Shown: positions 7,167-14,872 of the stretch, one piece after another
Position numbering within the stretch: position 1 is the first letter of the stretch
Layout: each line of letters starts with the position of its first letter
Source of the DNA: Syntrophorhabdus sp. PtaB.Bin027
GTDB lineage: Bacteria; Desulfobacterota; Syntrophorhabdia; Syntrophorhabdales; Syntrophorhabdaceae
Direction of reading: 5' to 3'
NCBI GenBank assembly: GCA_002067585.1
Contig: MVQO01000225.1
Span: 1-35,116, forward strand
Length of the DNA stretch: 35,116 nt
The notes under the pieces: generated by a model
The model's input: the letters and a program-made list of their open reading frames with translations, nothing else
Told to the model about the DNA's origin: nothing
Database searches by the model: none
Position numbers and translations under genes: made by a program

Positions 7167-8072
7167 TCAACTTCTGTGCTTTGCTGCTTGTTCCCATGTC
7201 TGTCCTGACTTAATGTGAGGCGCGGACCATGTAATTTTTTTCCCCATGACTTGACCGATCGCTTTCTCTACTGGACTTCCTTTTTGGTTTGGCCTGGTGT
7301 CCCATAGAACGTTAAAAAAGGCAAAGAACCTTGTGACATAGTGAAAGCCTGGTGTAAATGGAAGATAGATCAGGTGAAGCATGTTAAGGAATATGAACAG
7401 TCCCAGAAGGCCTGAGACCGCTATTGGCTTTATTTGGAACATGCCAACAAAAAACAACACGTAGCCCGAAAAATGAGGATCGTTTGTCAACAAGAGGATG
7501 AAGCCGATTAAGCAGGTGCATATGGATATACAGTAGCCAATAAAGGTCAAGGGGGGGGTGTAAAGCCGCAAATCACGATGGCTGATCCTGTAAACCATTA
7601 GACCAATATTTCCGATTATGCCTGCTGCAAAACTGATTATGGCCAGCAGAATTCTAAGAGCTACAAGGCTGCCTGTAGCCCTTTCAGCAGTGATGGTTTG
7701 ATCATGTGCCAGGAAGGTTCCCAGGGCTGTGGCAATGCATACCGCTTGAAATATAATCAGACTCACAAAGCCTATATGGGCAATATAGAGAAAGCACCAG
7801 TAAGTCTTATCATGTGACAGATAAGAATGAAACCACAGGTACTCCTTCAAAAAAGACCACACATTGGATAATCTCCACCTGCTTGACTGGAAAGGCTGGG
7901 CTTCGAATGCTGTTAAGCCATGGTGATAAGGTTTTTTTTCTGTTTTTGTTGCCGTGAATAGCTCCCATCTCAGATGAATCGGCATACGGGCATATTTCAC
8001 AATCTTCGCGCTGTAGGCAACAAGAATAAAGATATAGGCGAAACAGGTAAGCAGAATGAGAAAGATGTCCAT
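7167..8072 (-). CDS. dsrM: DsrM, NarI-like membrane cytochrome b subunit
   Basis: A 301-residue integral membrane protein with about six hydrophobic segments that belongs to the NarI/HdrE/DsrM cytochrome b group. It is expected to oxidise menaquinol and pass electrons to DsrK. Segments such as MDIFLILLTCFAYIFILVAY at the N-terminus and IAHIGFVSLIIFQAVCIA fit, with several His residues available for heme b. I chose ATG 8072 because translation there opens directly with the first membrane helix. A TTG at 8117 would add 15 polar residues; neither has a strong ribosome binding site. It lies between dsrC and dsrK. Confidence 0.87.
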   Translation of the reverse strand: MDIFLILLTCFAYIFILVAYSAKIVKYARMPIHLRWELFTATKTEKKPYHHGLTAFEAQPFQSSRWRLSNVWSFLKEYLWFHSYLSHDKTYWCFLYIAHIGFVSLIIFQAVCIATALGTFLAHDQTITAERATGSLVALRILLAIISFAAGIIGNIGLMVYRISHRDLRLYTPPLTFIGYCISICTCLIGFILLLTNDPHFSGYVLFFVGMFQIKPIAVSGLLGLFIFLNMLHLIYLPFTPGFHYVTRFFAFFNVLWDTRPNQKGSPVEKAIGQVMGKKITWSAPHIKSGQTWEQAAKHRS

Positions 8073-8151
8073 GGTCAGCCCAAGATCCGACTTCGAAAAA
8101 GTATTGGCTTCGAACAAAGCACTCCGAAATAATCACCGTGCCTTATGTGCC

Positions 8152-8469
8152 CTACACGCACCCTGTTGGTTTGGGCAAGCCGGCAACCTTGCAGGCGCCC
8201 TTTGCCGGTCCACCTGGGAAAAGCTGATAGATAGTCTTGAGGTCAATCCCTGTCTGTTTTACCAGCATCCGAATAGGAGGCGCAATCTCATATTTTAGAT
8301 AATAATCCCTGAGGTAATTAACAATTTTCCAGTGGTCCTCTCCCATAGGAAAAGCCTGTTCCAATTTCGACAGGTCTTCGGCTACCTCCTTATTCCATTT
8401 CTCTGGTTCCTGTATAAATCCATCTTCATCAACTTCGATTTCTATGCCGCCAAGAGTTGTTTTTGCCAT
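8152..8469 (-). CDS. dsrC: DsrC, sulfur-carrier protein of sulfite reduction
   Basis: A 105-residue protein that accepts sulfur from DsrAB as a trisulfide between two C-terminal cysteines. Both are present: Cys93 (KGACKVAG) and the penultimate Cys104 (PKPTGCV end). This identifies true DsrC, as opposed to TusE/RspA-type relatives that lack one Cys. GGAGG lies close upstream of ATG 8469. The gene sits between the YHS protein gene and dsrM, whereas dsrC is unlinked in many sulfate reducers. Confidence 0.95.
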   Translation of the reverse strand: MAKTTLGGIEIEVDEDGFIQEPEKWNKEVAEDLSKLEQAFPMGEDHWKIVNYLRDYYLKYEIAPPIRMLVKQTGIDLKTIYQLFPGGPAKGACKVAGLPKPTGCV

Positions 8470-8479
8470 TCCTGACCTC

Positions 8480-8680
8480 CTATTTCTTAATATAATGTGT
8501 CGGTTCTGTATCGAACTTCTTTTTGCAAGCCTTGCAACAAAAATGATACTCTTTGCCTTCGTGGCTCGACGTTGCCCTTGGCGCTGCCCTTACAGCACCG
8601 TAAAGTTTTGCCACCTGTGAACCAACTTCAATCTCTGTCCCGCATACAGGACATTTGACTGTTTCTGTCCCTTCAGCCAT
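8480..8680 (-). CDS. Small YHS/TRASH-like metal-binding protein
   Basis: A 66-residue protein with two Cys pairs: CPVC near the N-terminus and YHFCCKACKKKF near the C-terminus. This matches the YHS/TRASH class of small metal-binding domains. The start is ATG 8680, preceded by GGAGGTG, and it overlaps the 3' end of the cobyrinate synthase gene by 8 nt (ATGGCTGA), so translation is probably coupled. A longer upstream reading would lie inside cbiA and is rejected. Its place in the dsr operon suggests a role in metal or sulfur delivery, which is not shown by the sequence. Confidence 0.82.
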   Translation of the reverse strand: MAEGTETVKCPVCGTEIEVGSQVAKLYGAVRAAPRATSSHEGKEYHFCCKACKKKFDTEPTHYIKK

Positions 8681-10103
8681 GACCCACCTCCCGAGGTGAT
8701 TCTTGTTCAAAAGCTGACTTACCGATGCCTTTATTTCGCGATGCAACGGATACAAAGGATTTTGCCCAACTTGAAGTACCAGAGGCATGGATATGAGTAT
8801 AAGAAGCAAAAACGTTTCTGTACACAATGCCATCCATCTTTCCGTCTATGCCCTGACCTCGGGTTAATTCGAGAGCGCAGTGCAATCCTTTTGCACAGGT
8901 GAGCCTCGAATAATGAAATTCATGACCATAAATTTGCATGCCCACCGGGTAAAAAGGATTTTCGTATTTCACTTCTAATTTTGAGTATCCATGCGCCTGG
9001 GGTTTCGTGAAAAATTCTACTGAAGAGGGAATCGCTCCAACGCCGGTGTAAGGAACTCCATCAATTACAATTCTGTCACACAGATATATCAGGCCTCCGC
9101 ACTCTGCATAAACTGGAAGTCCATCCTCTATGGAGGTGGCAATCTGGACTCGCAGGGTTTCATTAAGTTGAAGCTTTGACATGTAAAGCTCAGGGAAGCC
9201 ACCCCCAATATAAAGACCATCTATAGCCTCGAGTTTATCATCATGAATGGCATCGATAAGGACAAGCTCCGCACCTTCTTGCTCAAGGGCTTCAAGGTTT
9301 TCCGGATAATAGAAGTGGAAGGCATGGTCCATCATAACCCCTATACGAACCGATACCTTTGGCCTCTGTTGAGTTGTTGAATGGCTAATAGGTAAGCCCT
9401 GCGCGCTTTTTGCAATAGATATGAGGCTTTCGATATCTAAATGTTTCTCAATCGTACGAAGGATACGTTCAATCCCTATTGTTCCGCTGGATGCTTCCTG
9501 AAAAGGAACAAGGCCCAGATGACGCTCATGAATTGCAAGGGCTTGGTTTCGAGGAATACAGCCAAGGACAGGGATTTTACAGTAACGTTCCACAGCGTCT
9601 GAGAGTTTTTTTTCATGGCGAGGTCCCGCTACATTGTTCAGGATGACGCCGGTCACGTTTGTGCCTGCTTCAAAATCCATATACCCCTTTATGAGTGCGG
9701 CGATGCTCCGAGTCATGCGTGCTGTATTCACCACCAACACAACGGGAGTTTTGAGGACTCTTGCAAGATGAGCCGAGCTACCTTCCTCCCCTCCATCAAA
9801 ACCGTCGTAAAGCCCCATGTTCCCCTCAATGAGGGCAAAATCATTCCCCAGCGAAGATTTACAGAAATTGCTGATTATCACATCCTTTGACATGAGATAT
9901 GCATCAAGGTTTCTGCACGCTTTCCCTGATGCTGCTGTTAACCATGAGGCATCAATGTAATCAGGTCCTTTCTTGAAAGGCTGTACGGAAAGACCGTTTT
10001 TGTGTAAAAGTGCGCACAAGCCCACACTGACCATGGTTTTTCCAGATCGACCATTGGGTGCCCCGATCATAATGCGGGGTGTTACATTCTGTTTATCCTG
10101 CAC
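8673..10103 (-). CDS. dsrN: DsrN, CbiA/CobB-type cobyrinate a,c-diamide synthase homologue (siroheme amidation)
   Basis: A 476-residue ATP- and glutamine-dependent amidotransferase of the CbiA family. The N-terminal P-loop region reads GAPNGRSGKTMVSVGL. The C-terminal class I glutaminase domain has YAECGGLIYL with its nucleophile Cys and a HEFHYS motif. In dsr operons this homologue is assigned as DsrN and is thought to amidate siroheme for DsrAB. A role in B12 synthesis, relevant to the corrinoid enzyme HgcA, cannot be excluded. It starts at GTG 10103 with GAGGAT upstream, 25 bp after dsrD. Confidence 0.9.
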   Translation of the reverse strand: MQDKQNVTPRIMIGAPNGRSGKTMVSVGLCALLHKNGLSVQPFKKGPDYIDASWLTAASGKACRNLDAYLMSKDVIISNFCKSSLGNDFALIEGNMGLYDGFDGGEEGSSAHLARVLKTPVVLVVNTARMTRSIAALIKGYMDFEAGTNVTGVILNNVAGPRHEKKLSDAVERYCKIPVLGCIPRNQALAIHERHLGLVPFQEASSGTIGIERILRTIEKHLDIESLISIAKSAQGLPISHSTTQQRPKVSVRIGVMMDHAFHFYYPENLEALEQEGAELVLIDAIHDDKLEAIDGLYIGGGFPELYMSKLQLNETLRVQIATSIEDGLPVYAECGGLIYLCDRIVIDGVPYTGVGAIPSSVEFFTKPQAHGYSKLEVKYENPFYPVGMQIYGHEFHYSRLTCAKGLHCALELTRGQGIDGKMDGIVYRNVFASYTHIHASGTSSWAKSFVSVASRNKGIGKSAFEQESPREVGHG

Positions 10104-10128
10104 CGATCCTCACATTTGTCCAAATGTC

Positions 10129-10338
10129 CTATGTGTCCTTCAGCTTAATGAATGACGCGCCGAGATAAATGTATTCAATCTTGCCTTCTTTACTGAGTTC
10201 AGCAATAGCTTTATCCACAAGATGTTTATCAGTATCGATTGCCTTTGCGACCTCTTTGTTCTTAGCCTTGCTAACCGTTTTTAAGTATTCCACAATTTTG
10301 TTTTTCAGTTCGTTGCTAATCTCATCTGCCAATGGCAT
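10129..10338 (-). CDS. dsrD: DsrD, small winged-helix protein of sulfite reductase operon
   Basis: A 69-residue protein matching DsrD in size, helical winged-helix pattern (NKEVAKAIDTDKHLVDKAIA, then LSKEGKIEYIYLGASFIKL) and position right after dsrB. DsrD is a marker of reductive-type dsr operons and has been reported to act as an activator of DsrAB. AAGGAGGT lies just before ATG 10338. It is spaced 15 bp from dsrB. Confidence 0.93.
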   Translation of the reverse strand: MPLADEISNELKNKIVEYLKTVSKAKNKEVAKAIDTDKHLVDKAIAELSKEGKIEYIYLGASFIKLKDT

Positions 10339-10353
10339 AACCTCCTTTTTCTC

Positions 10354-11418
10354 CTACCACTTGAACATGGTGGTTGAACGAAAAGTTTCGACTGCGTGGC
10401 TGAAGTCGTCAATGTGCTGCTCGGTAAAGGGTATACTGGTTTTTCTGAAGAATGCCTCCCAACCTATTCGTTCTACCCATTCACCGAGCCGTTCAGCAGG
10501 CTTTGCATCGTTTCTATAAACATCGATGATTTTTATTATAATATCAACTACCTCTTGCCAGCGCGGCGGCTTATTGGGCAGGAAGGGCACGACCATTCTC
10601 GAAAACATAGGTGGTTTCCGGGCATTTGCTACTTTTCCTCCTGCATAGATTGCTACGCCGTCTCCCTCAGCATCTGCAAGAGGCATTGCAGGACAGACTG
10701 TATAGCAGTTGCCGCAATACATACACAGATCTTCTCTGACGACAACGCTTTTGATATTGGCATCAGGATGGCGCCTTATGGCGCCTGTTGGGCACGACTG
10801 AATCGTGGTGGGAATCTCACACTGTGCAATGACCCGCTCGTGATCAGGTTTTGGAGGTTTGGTATGGACACCGACTACGGCTATGTCAGAACAATGGACG
10901 GCACCGCACATATTTATGCAGCACGCCACGGCTATCCGGAGATGATTAGGGAGCTTCATGTCTGTAAAATGGTCATACACACCGTCCATAATGGCTTTTA
11001 CGAGGCCTGATGCGTCTGTTGCCGCGCTGTGACAATGAATCCACCCCTGGGTATGGACAATATTGGAGATGGAATTTCCTGTCCCGCCAACCGGTAGCCC
11101 CATTGCATTCAGCGCGCCAATTATCTGCTCAACTTTTGATTCGTCGGTAGTCATGAACTCGATATTAGAGCGGCTTGTAAAGCGAAGGTGACCATCGCAA
11201 AACTCGTCGGCAATGTCGCATATGTTACGAATGAAATCAATACTGAGGAGTCTGGTAGATCCGGCTCTGATAGTGTAAAGCTGTTCACCGCTCTCAGAAA
11301 CGTGTTTAAGTACACCTGGGCGAACATGTTCATGGTACTTCCACGTCCCGTAATTTCTTTTTATTGCCTCTGGGAGCATGTCCCAGAAATCAGGTGGTCC
11401 TATATCAGTTTTTCCCAT
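10354..11418 (-). CDS. dsrB: DsrB, dissimilatory sulfite reductase beta subunit
   Basis: The 354-residue beta subunit binds catalytic siroheme together with DsrA and reduces sulfite, handing sulfur to DsrC. The siroheme/[4Fe-4S] site is seen as [14 protein letters not shown] (Cys129) and [14 protein letters not shown] (Cys166, 167, 171, 176). A ferredoxin insert has [12 protein letters not shown] (Cys232-242). AAGGAGGCC precedes ATG 11418. The gene is 20 bp downstream of dsrA and clearly co-transcribed. Sequence features are of the bacterial reductive type, which the following dsrD supports. Confidence 0.97.
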   Translation of the reverse strand: MGKTDIGPPDFWDMLPEAIKRNYGTWKYHEHVRPGVLKHVSESGEQLYTIRAGSTRLLSIDFIRNICDIADEFCDGHLRFTSRSNIEFMTTDESKVEQIIGALNAMGLPVGGTGNSISNIVHTQGWIHCHSAATDASGLVKAIMDGVYDHFTDMKLPNHLRIAVACCINMCGAVHCSDIAVVGVHTKPPKPDHERVIAQCEIPTTIQSCPTGAIRRHPDANIKSVVVREDLCMYCGNCYTVCPAMPLADAEGDGVAIYAGGKVANARKPPMFSRMVVPFLPNKPPRWQEVVDIIIKIIDVYRNDAKPAERLGEWVERIGWEAFFRKTSIPFTEQHIDDFSHAVETFRSTTMFKW

Positions 11419-11438
11419 TGCAAGGCCTCCTTCCCGGT

Positions 11439-12608
11439 CTATTTATCAAAAAACACATATGGGTTGGAACGTGGATACTTTACCATCTGGGGCACAGGCT
11501 TCAGGCCGATTTCCCGCAGAAAGGTTTTCAATCCAAGTCTCTCGATTAATTCAGCAACTCTCTCTCTTGTCCTCCCGTTTTCATCCCACCAATCCCATAT
11601 CTTTCGTAGAAGGTCCTTGAGGTCGTCATAAGGTGGTTCAAGTTTCATGAATGGCACAAGTACCCAGGAAAGGTAAGCCCCTTTAATTATGGGTGCTTTA
11701 CCGCCAATGAGGATTGTGGCACCTTTTTCAATGCCAGGCCGAATTGCCCTGGTCATCAAATTTATACAGTGCATACAGCGAACGCAATCTTCCGACTTAA
11801 CCTTGAGCTCCCCTGTTTGAGGGTCTAACTTGAGAGCTTCGGTAGGGCACCTGCTGACAACATGTTTTTCAACATTAAAACCATTCCTCACGTAGTTCTG
11901 TACTTCTGCCTGGTCAATCCTGATTGAGTCTTTCCAGGTGCCTATGATAGTAAAATCTGCCCTGGCAATGGAAGCAACACAGTCGTTGGGGCATCCTGAT
12001 GCCTTGATTTTAAATTTGTAAGGCCATCTGGGTCGATGTATCTCATCCTGGAATTCCATTGTTAAGTCACGGATAAGGCCCAGGGTGTCGATATTTGCCC
12101 ATTCACACCGGGATGGGCCAACGCATGCAGAAAGGGTTCGCAATGCAGAACCCGAACCACCCAGATCAAACCCTGCTTCTGTAAGCGCATCGAAACATGG
12201 TTGTAGATTGTCTGTTGTAGTACCAAGGAGTATAATATCCCCTGTAGAACCATGCATATTTGTAAGGCCACTTCCATATTTTTCCCAAATATCGCAGATC
12301 TTCCGTAATGAATCGGTCTTGTAATACCATCCAGCTGGGTGGTTTACCCGCACTGTATGGAACATAGCAGCGTTTGGGAATTCTTCAGGGGAGTCGCAAT
12401 ATCGACCGATCACGCCTGAACCGTAACCTGTGACACCTACAATCCCACCATGTTTCCAATGAGTAATCCTATCCTTATAGGATTTTTCCAGAACCCCCAA
12501 GAGATCCTTGGCTGCCTTGTTTTTTTCCCCTGCTTTCTTGATCTCAGTGACAAAACTCGGCCATGGCCCTTTTTCGAGTTCATCTAATAAAGGGGTTTCA
12601 TCTGCCAT
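11439..12608 (-). CDS. dsrA: DsrA, dissimilatory sulfite reductase alpha subunit
   Basis: The 389-residue alpha subunit shows the siroheme-coupled cluster motif Cys162-x5-Cys168 ([12 protein letters not shown]) and Cys206-x3-Cys210 ([10 protein letters not shown]). A ferredoxin insert has Cys254 plus CVRCMHC (275, 278, 281). I chose ATG 12608, which has GGAGGT 7 nt upstream; an in-frame GTG three codons earlier overlaps the spacer. At 389 residues it is shorter than the roughly 435 seen in Desulfovibrio. It is the first gene of the operon, with a near-consensus promoter at 12789-12817. Confidence 0.97.
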   Translation of the reverse strand: MADETPLLDELEKGPWPSFVTEIKKAGEKNKAAKDLLGVLEKSYKDRITHWKHGGIVGVTGYGSGVIGRYCDSPEEFPNAAMFHTVRVNHPAGWYYKTDSLRKICDIWEKYGSGLTNMHGSTGDIILLGTTTDNLQPCFDALTEAGFDLGGSGSALRTLSACVGPSRCEWANIDTLGLIRDLTMEFQDEIHRPRWPYKFKIKASGCPNDCVASIARADFTIIGTWKDSIRIDQAEVQNYVRNGFNVEKHVVSRCPTEALKLDPQTGELKVKSEDCVRCMHCINLMTRAIRPGIEKGATILIGGKAPIIKGAYLSWVLVPFMKLEPPYDDLKDLLRKIWDWWDENGRTRERVAELIERLGLKTFLREIGLKPVPQMVKYPRSNPYVFFDK

Positions 12609-13076
12609 ATGGTTCACCTCCAGTGCTTATTTTTACTTATATTTATGCGAAGTGCACCCCATTAATGCTGTGGAAAGGGCACATAAACGGAAGGGAGCTG
12701 AACAAAACAAACAAAATTTATCATGAAAATCTATTTGTATAGTCACAATAAAATACTTTATCTCAATGTTTTTTAAAATAATAAATTCTTTATAGCAGCG
12801 AAAAGTCAGCTTGTCAATGAACTCTTGTTAAAAGCAAAGGTGGAAAAATGCCGGATTGGCCAGGGAATAGCAGCCACAATATACAATACTGGCGTTTCAG
12901 GGAATATGTGTGAGTTCTCAATTGGCACAATTCGAGTCAGACTGAATTTAACGCCATAATTAAGGGGTGCACAAGAAAAAATATTGTCATAGACGTGATG
13001 ATTAAAGACGAATTATATTTACTGAATAAGTGTGGAACAGGATAGAGAGAAATAAATATTAGAAGAGGAGGTCTAC
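12609..13076. other. dsrA upstream/divergent control region
   Basis: This 468-bp spacer separates dsrA from the rightward ferritin-like gene. It contains the dsr promoter (12789-12817), giving a predicted 5' leader of about 175 nt. No gene or clear regulator dyad is seen. A TGGCAC at about 12925 lacks the matching -12 element of a sigma-54 promoter. Confidence 0.5.
12789..12817 (-). promoter_or_regulatory. Predicted dsr operon promoter
   Basis: A perfect -35 TTGACA (12817-12812) and a -10 TATAAA (12794-12789) are separated by exactly 17 bp. Transcription is expected to begin near 12782, about 175 nt before the dsrA start codon. The long leader leaves room for regulation, but I see no clear riboswitch. 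Confidence 0.6.
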
Positions 13077-13508
13077 ATGACTATTAAGGAATTACAGAAA
13101 AAACTGGCAGTAACTATGAGGCACTGGCAAAAGATAGAGAACAGCGCCACTGTCTCAACCGGTTATGTTATGGAGAAGACCGAGAACCCTATTATTCGTC
13201 TGGTCATGGAGATTATTCAGCGAGACTCACAGATGCATTACTTGGTTCAGCAATGGATCGCTGACAGCGTTGAATCAAAGACTGTTAGCCTGACACCTGA
13301 TGAACTAAAAAAAGTGTGGGATCTGCTAGAGCGTCACATAAAAATTGAGGAGGAAATGGTAGAACTAGTCAAGGATGCACTCGCCTCTTTGGAAGGAAAA
13401 AAGATGTATATCCAGGAATATCTATTGAAATACCTTCAGGAGGATGAGATCAAGCATACCAACCTTCTCAAGGCACTGGAGGGCCTAAAGAAAGGTATGA
13501 TGCCGTAA
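13077..13508 (+). CDS. Ferritin-like/rubrerythrin-like helical protein
   Basis: A 143-residue, almost entirely helical protein. Glu/His pairs spaced along helices suggest a four-helix di-iron fold: RDSQMHYLVQQW, RHIKIEEEMVEL and QEDEIKHTNLLKALEGL. No rubredoxin domain is present. A ferritin-like protein of unknown substrate is the best description; oxidative-stress defence is a guess from the family. GGAGG lies upstream of ATG 13077. It is divergent from dsrA and convergent with HU. Confidence 0.7.
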   Translation: MTIKELQKKLAVTMRHWQKIENSATVSTGYVMEKTENPIIRLVMEIIQRDSQMHYLVQQWIADSVESKTVSLTPDELKKVWDLLERHIKIEEEMVELVKDALASLEGKKMYIQEYLLKYLQEDEIKHTNLLKALEGLKKGMMP

Positions 13509-13547
13509 GGCACCCCCTCATAAGGGATTGGGGTTTGAGAGGGCGCC
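13509..13547. terminator. Hairpin between convergent genes
   Basis: GGCACCCCCTC (13509-13519) pairs with GAGAGGGCGCC (13537-13547) with two mismatches, directly after the ferritin-like stop and 14 bp before the HU stop. There is no T-tract, so it would be a weak intrinsic terminator. Its position between convergent genes supports a bidirectional role. Confidence 0.4.
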
Positions 13548-13560
13548 TCACTCCACGGGC

Positions 13561-13833
13561 CTACTTTACAATTTTTCTGAACGCCGGAGATGCTGAGAAT
13601 TTTGGCACTTTTTTCGCAGCAATCTTCATCGGCTTGCCGGTCTGAGGGTTTCTTCCTGTTCGTGCCTTTCTTTTCGATACTGAGAAAGTTCCGAAGCCAA
13701 CAAGTCTCAATCTGTCACCCTTCTTAATGGCTTCTTTTACCACATCAACGAAACCATTGACTGCCCTTTCAGCCTGTGCCTTGTTCAATTTGCATTTTGT
13801 CGCTATCTTTGCGACGAGTTCTGCTTTTGTCAT
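13561..13833 (-). CDS. hup: HU-family DNA-binding protein
   Basis: A 90-residue HU/IHF-type nucleoid protein that bends DNA as a dimer. The start MTKAELVAKIATKCKL, the core LVGFGTFSVSKRKARTGRNP and the C-terminal KKVPKFSASPAF are typical of HU. AAGGAGGTG precedes ATG 13833. It is followed upstream by a histone-H1-like peptide gene, an RHH gene and a very AT-rich block, making a small cluster of DNA-packaging elements. Confidence 0.96.
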   Translation of the reverse strand: MTKAELVAKIATKCKLNKAQAERAVNGFVDVVKEAIKKGDRLRLVGFGTFSVSKRKARTGRNPQTGKPMKIAAKKVPKFSASPAFRKIVK

Positions 13834-13960
13834 TCTATACCACCTCCTTTTTCTTATGCCTTAAAACTTTATAAAGTAAATACCAGTCATCGTCTCAAGA
13901 ACAGTGAGCGCATTCAGCCGCTTTGTCAGCTTCTGCAGGAGCATGAGCGTTGAAGTAAGA

Positions 13961-13978
13961 AGGGGCTTGTGGCCCCCT
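13961..13978. terminator. G+C-rich hairpin downstream of the H1-like peptide
   Basis: AGGGGC and GCCCCCT form a short GC-rich stem around TTGTG, immediately after the stop of the lysine-rich peptide gene. A T-rich run is present only on the plus-strand side, so for the leftward transcript it is a weak terminator. Confidence 0.4.
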
Positions 13979-13980
13979 CC

Positions 13981-14049
13981 TTATTTCTTTTTCGCTGGAG
14001 CTTTTTTTGTTGCTGTTTTTTTCGCTGGAGCTTTTTTCTTTGTTGGCAT
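13981..14049 (-). CDS. 22-residue Lys/Ala/Pro-rich histone-H1-like peptide
   Basis: A short frame starting MPTKKKAPAKKTATKKAP encodes two copies of a KKAPAKK unit and nothing else. About half of the residues are lysine. AGGAGGTGAGC lies directly upstream of ATG 14049, an excellent ribosome binding site, so the frame is probably translated. The composition matches the C-terminal tails of bacterial histone-H1-like proteins, which bind DNA non-specifically. It lies between an RHH gene and HU on the same strand. It could be a free-standing DNA-condensing peptide or the remnant of a larger H1-like protein. Confidence 0.65.
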   Translation of the reverse strand: MPTKKKAPAKKTATKKAPAKKK

Positions 14050-14065
14050 CTATGCTCACCTCCTT

Positions 14066-14251
14066 TTATTGAGTTTCTTGCTCCCTCTCGTCCAGTGAAA
14101 TTTTTCCTTTTCTTATTAGCAACCTCAGGAAAACGGACACGTTCATCCCGAGAGCGGAAGCCCTTCTTTCAAGAATCTCGTATTCTTCGTGATTTAGACG
14201 GACAATGACTGGAATGGTTTTTTTTTCTCTATCGGCTTTTCTTTTGGCCAT
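14066..14251 (-). CDS. Ribbon-helix-helix DNA-binding protein
   Basis: A 61-residue protein with the CopG/Arc/MobC-like ribbon-helix-helix pattern: a basic leader, the beta strand TIPVIVRLNHEEYEILERRA, then helices ALGMNVSVFLRLLIRKG. It probably binds DNA as a dimer and may regulate itself. Upstream of ATG 14251 there is no Shine-Dalgarno, but an imperfect dyad TGTATA-N8-TATACA abuts the start codon and could be its operator. No toxin gene is adjacent, so an antitoxin role is not supported. It is followed by the H1-like peptide and HU genes. Confidence 0.7.
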   Translation of the reverse strand: MAKRKADREKKTIPVIVRLNHEEYEILERRASALGMNVSVFLRLLIRKGKISLDEREQETQ

Positions 14252-14872
14252 TGTATACTATTTACTATACAGAATAGATATAATAAATCCATAATGTCAA
14301 GTAAAAAATTATATTTAAATATAATAAATATATATAAACTATTATAAATGTAATTTTAATAATAATAAAAATCATATATATAAAATCAAAATAATAATAA
14401 AAATCTGATATAATTAATATTATATTAATCGATAATAATTAAATATAATAATATTATAAATAGAAAAAATATCAATAATAATATAAAATATATATTATGT
14501 AATACATAATAAAAATCCAAGAAAATAATTTTTATGGAAAATGGCAGATTTGCAGTAAATTATTGCCGAATAGACAAAATGGCCTAAGTAAAACTTAAAG
14601 GGTAAACAGTCGAAAAGTTAAGAATTAAGGAGACTCACCATGTTTTTCGTGAAGGTTATGGAGAAAACGTTAAAAGTTGAATAGGGGAGAAATTAAGAAA
14701 ATGGAGGTTTCACTACTGTTTATATTCACGATTTCCCTATTTGCCAAGGTCTCAATTTCTGCCTGAGAAGGATAGGCTGCGCAAGCTCATTATTCAATAA
14801 AAAAAGGGGATGTGGCATGTTTTCAGTCCCACAGATTTTTTGTTAACTCTCAGCTTTAAAAACTCAGCCTTG
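14252..14872. other. Extremely AT-rich non-coding block
   Basis: No gene is seen in this 621-bp interval. By my count 14281-14520 has only 19 G or C in 240 bases (about 8%), far below the flanks. The block is built of ATAATA/TATATA-type stretches and A-tracts without an exact tandem period. The remainder to 14872 has normal composition and also no supportable gene. Confidence 0.8.

Noticed and set aside
8480..8833. A longer 117-residue reading of the YHS protein
   Set aside because: The extra N-terminal part lies inside dsrN in another frame and has no family resemblance; ATG 8680 has a strong ribosome binding site.
12920..12945. Sigma-54 promoter near TGGCAC upstream of the ferritin-like gene
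   Set aside because: The -12 TTGC element is missing at the required spacing.
14066..14251. Toxin-antitoxin module around the RHH gene
   Set aside because: Its neighbours are an H1-like peptide and HU; no toxin-like reading frame is adjacent.
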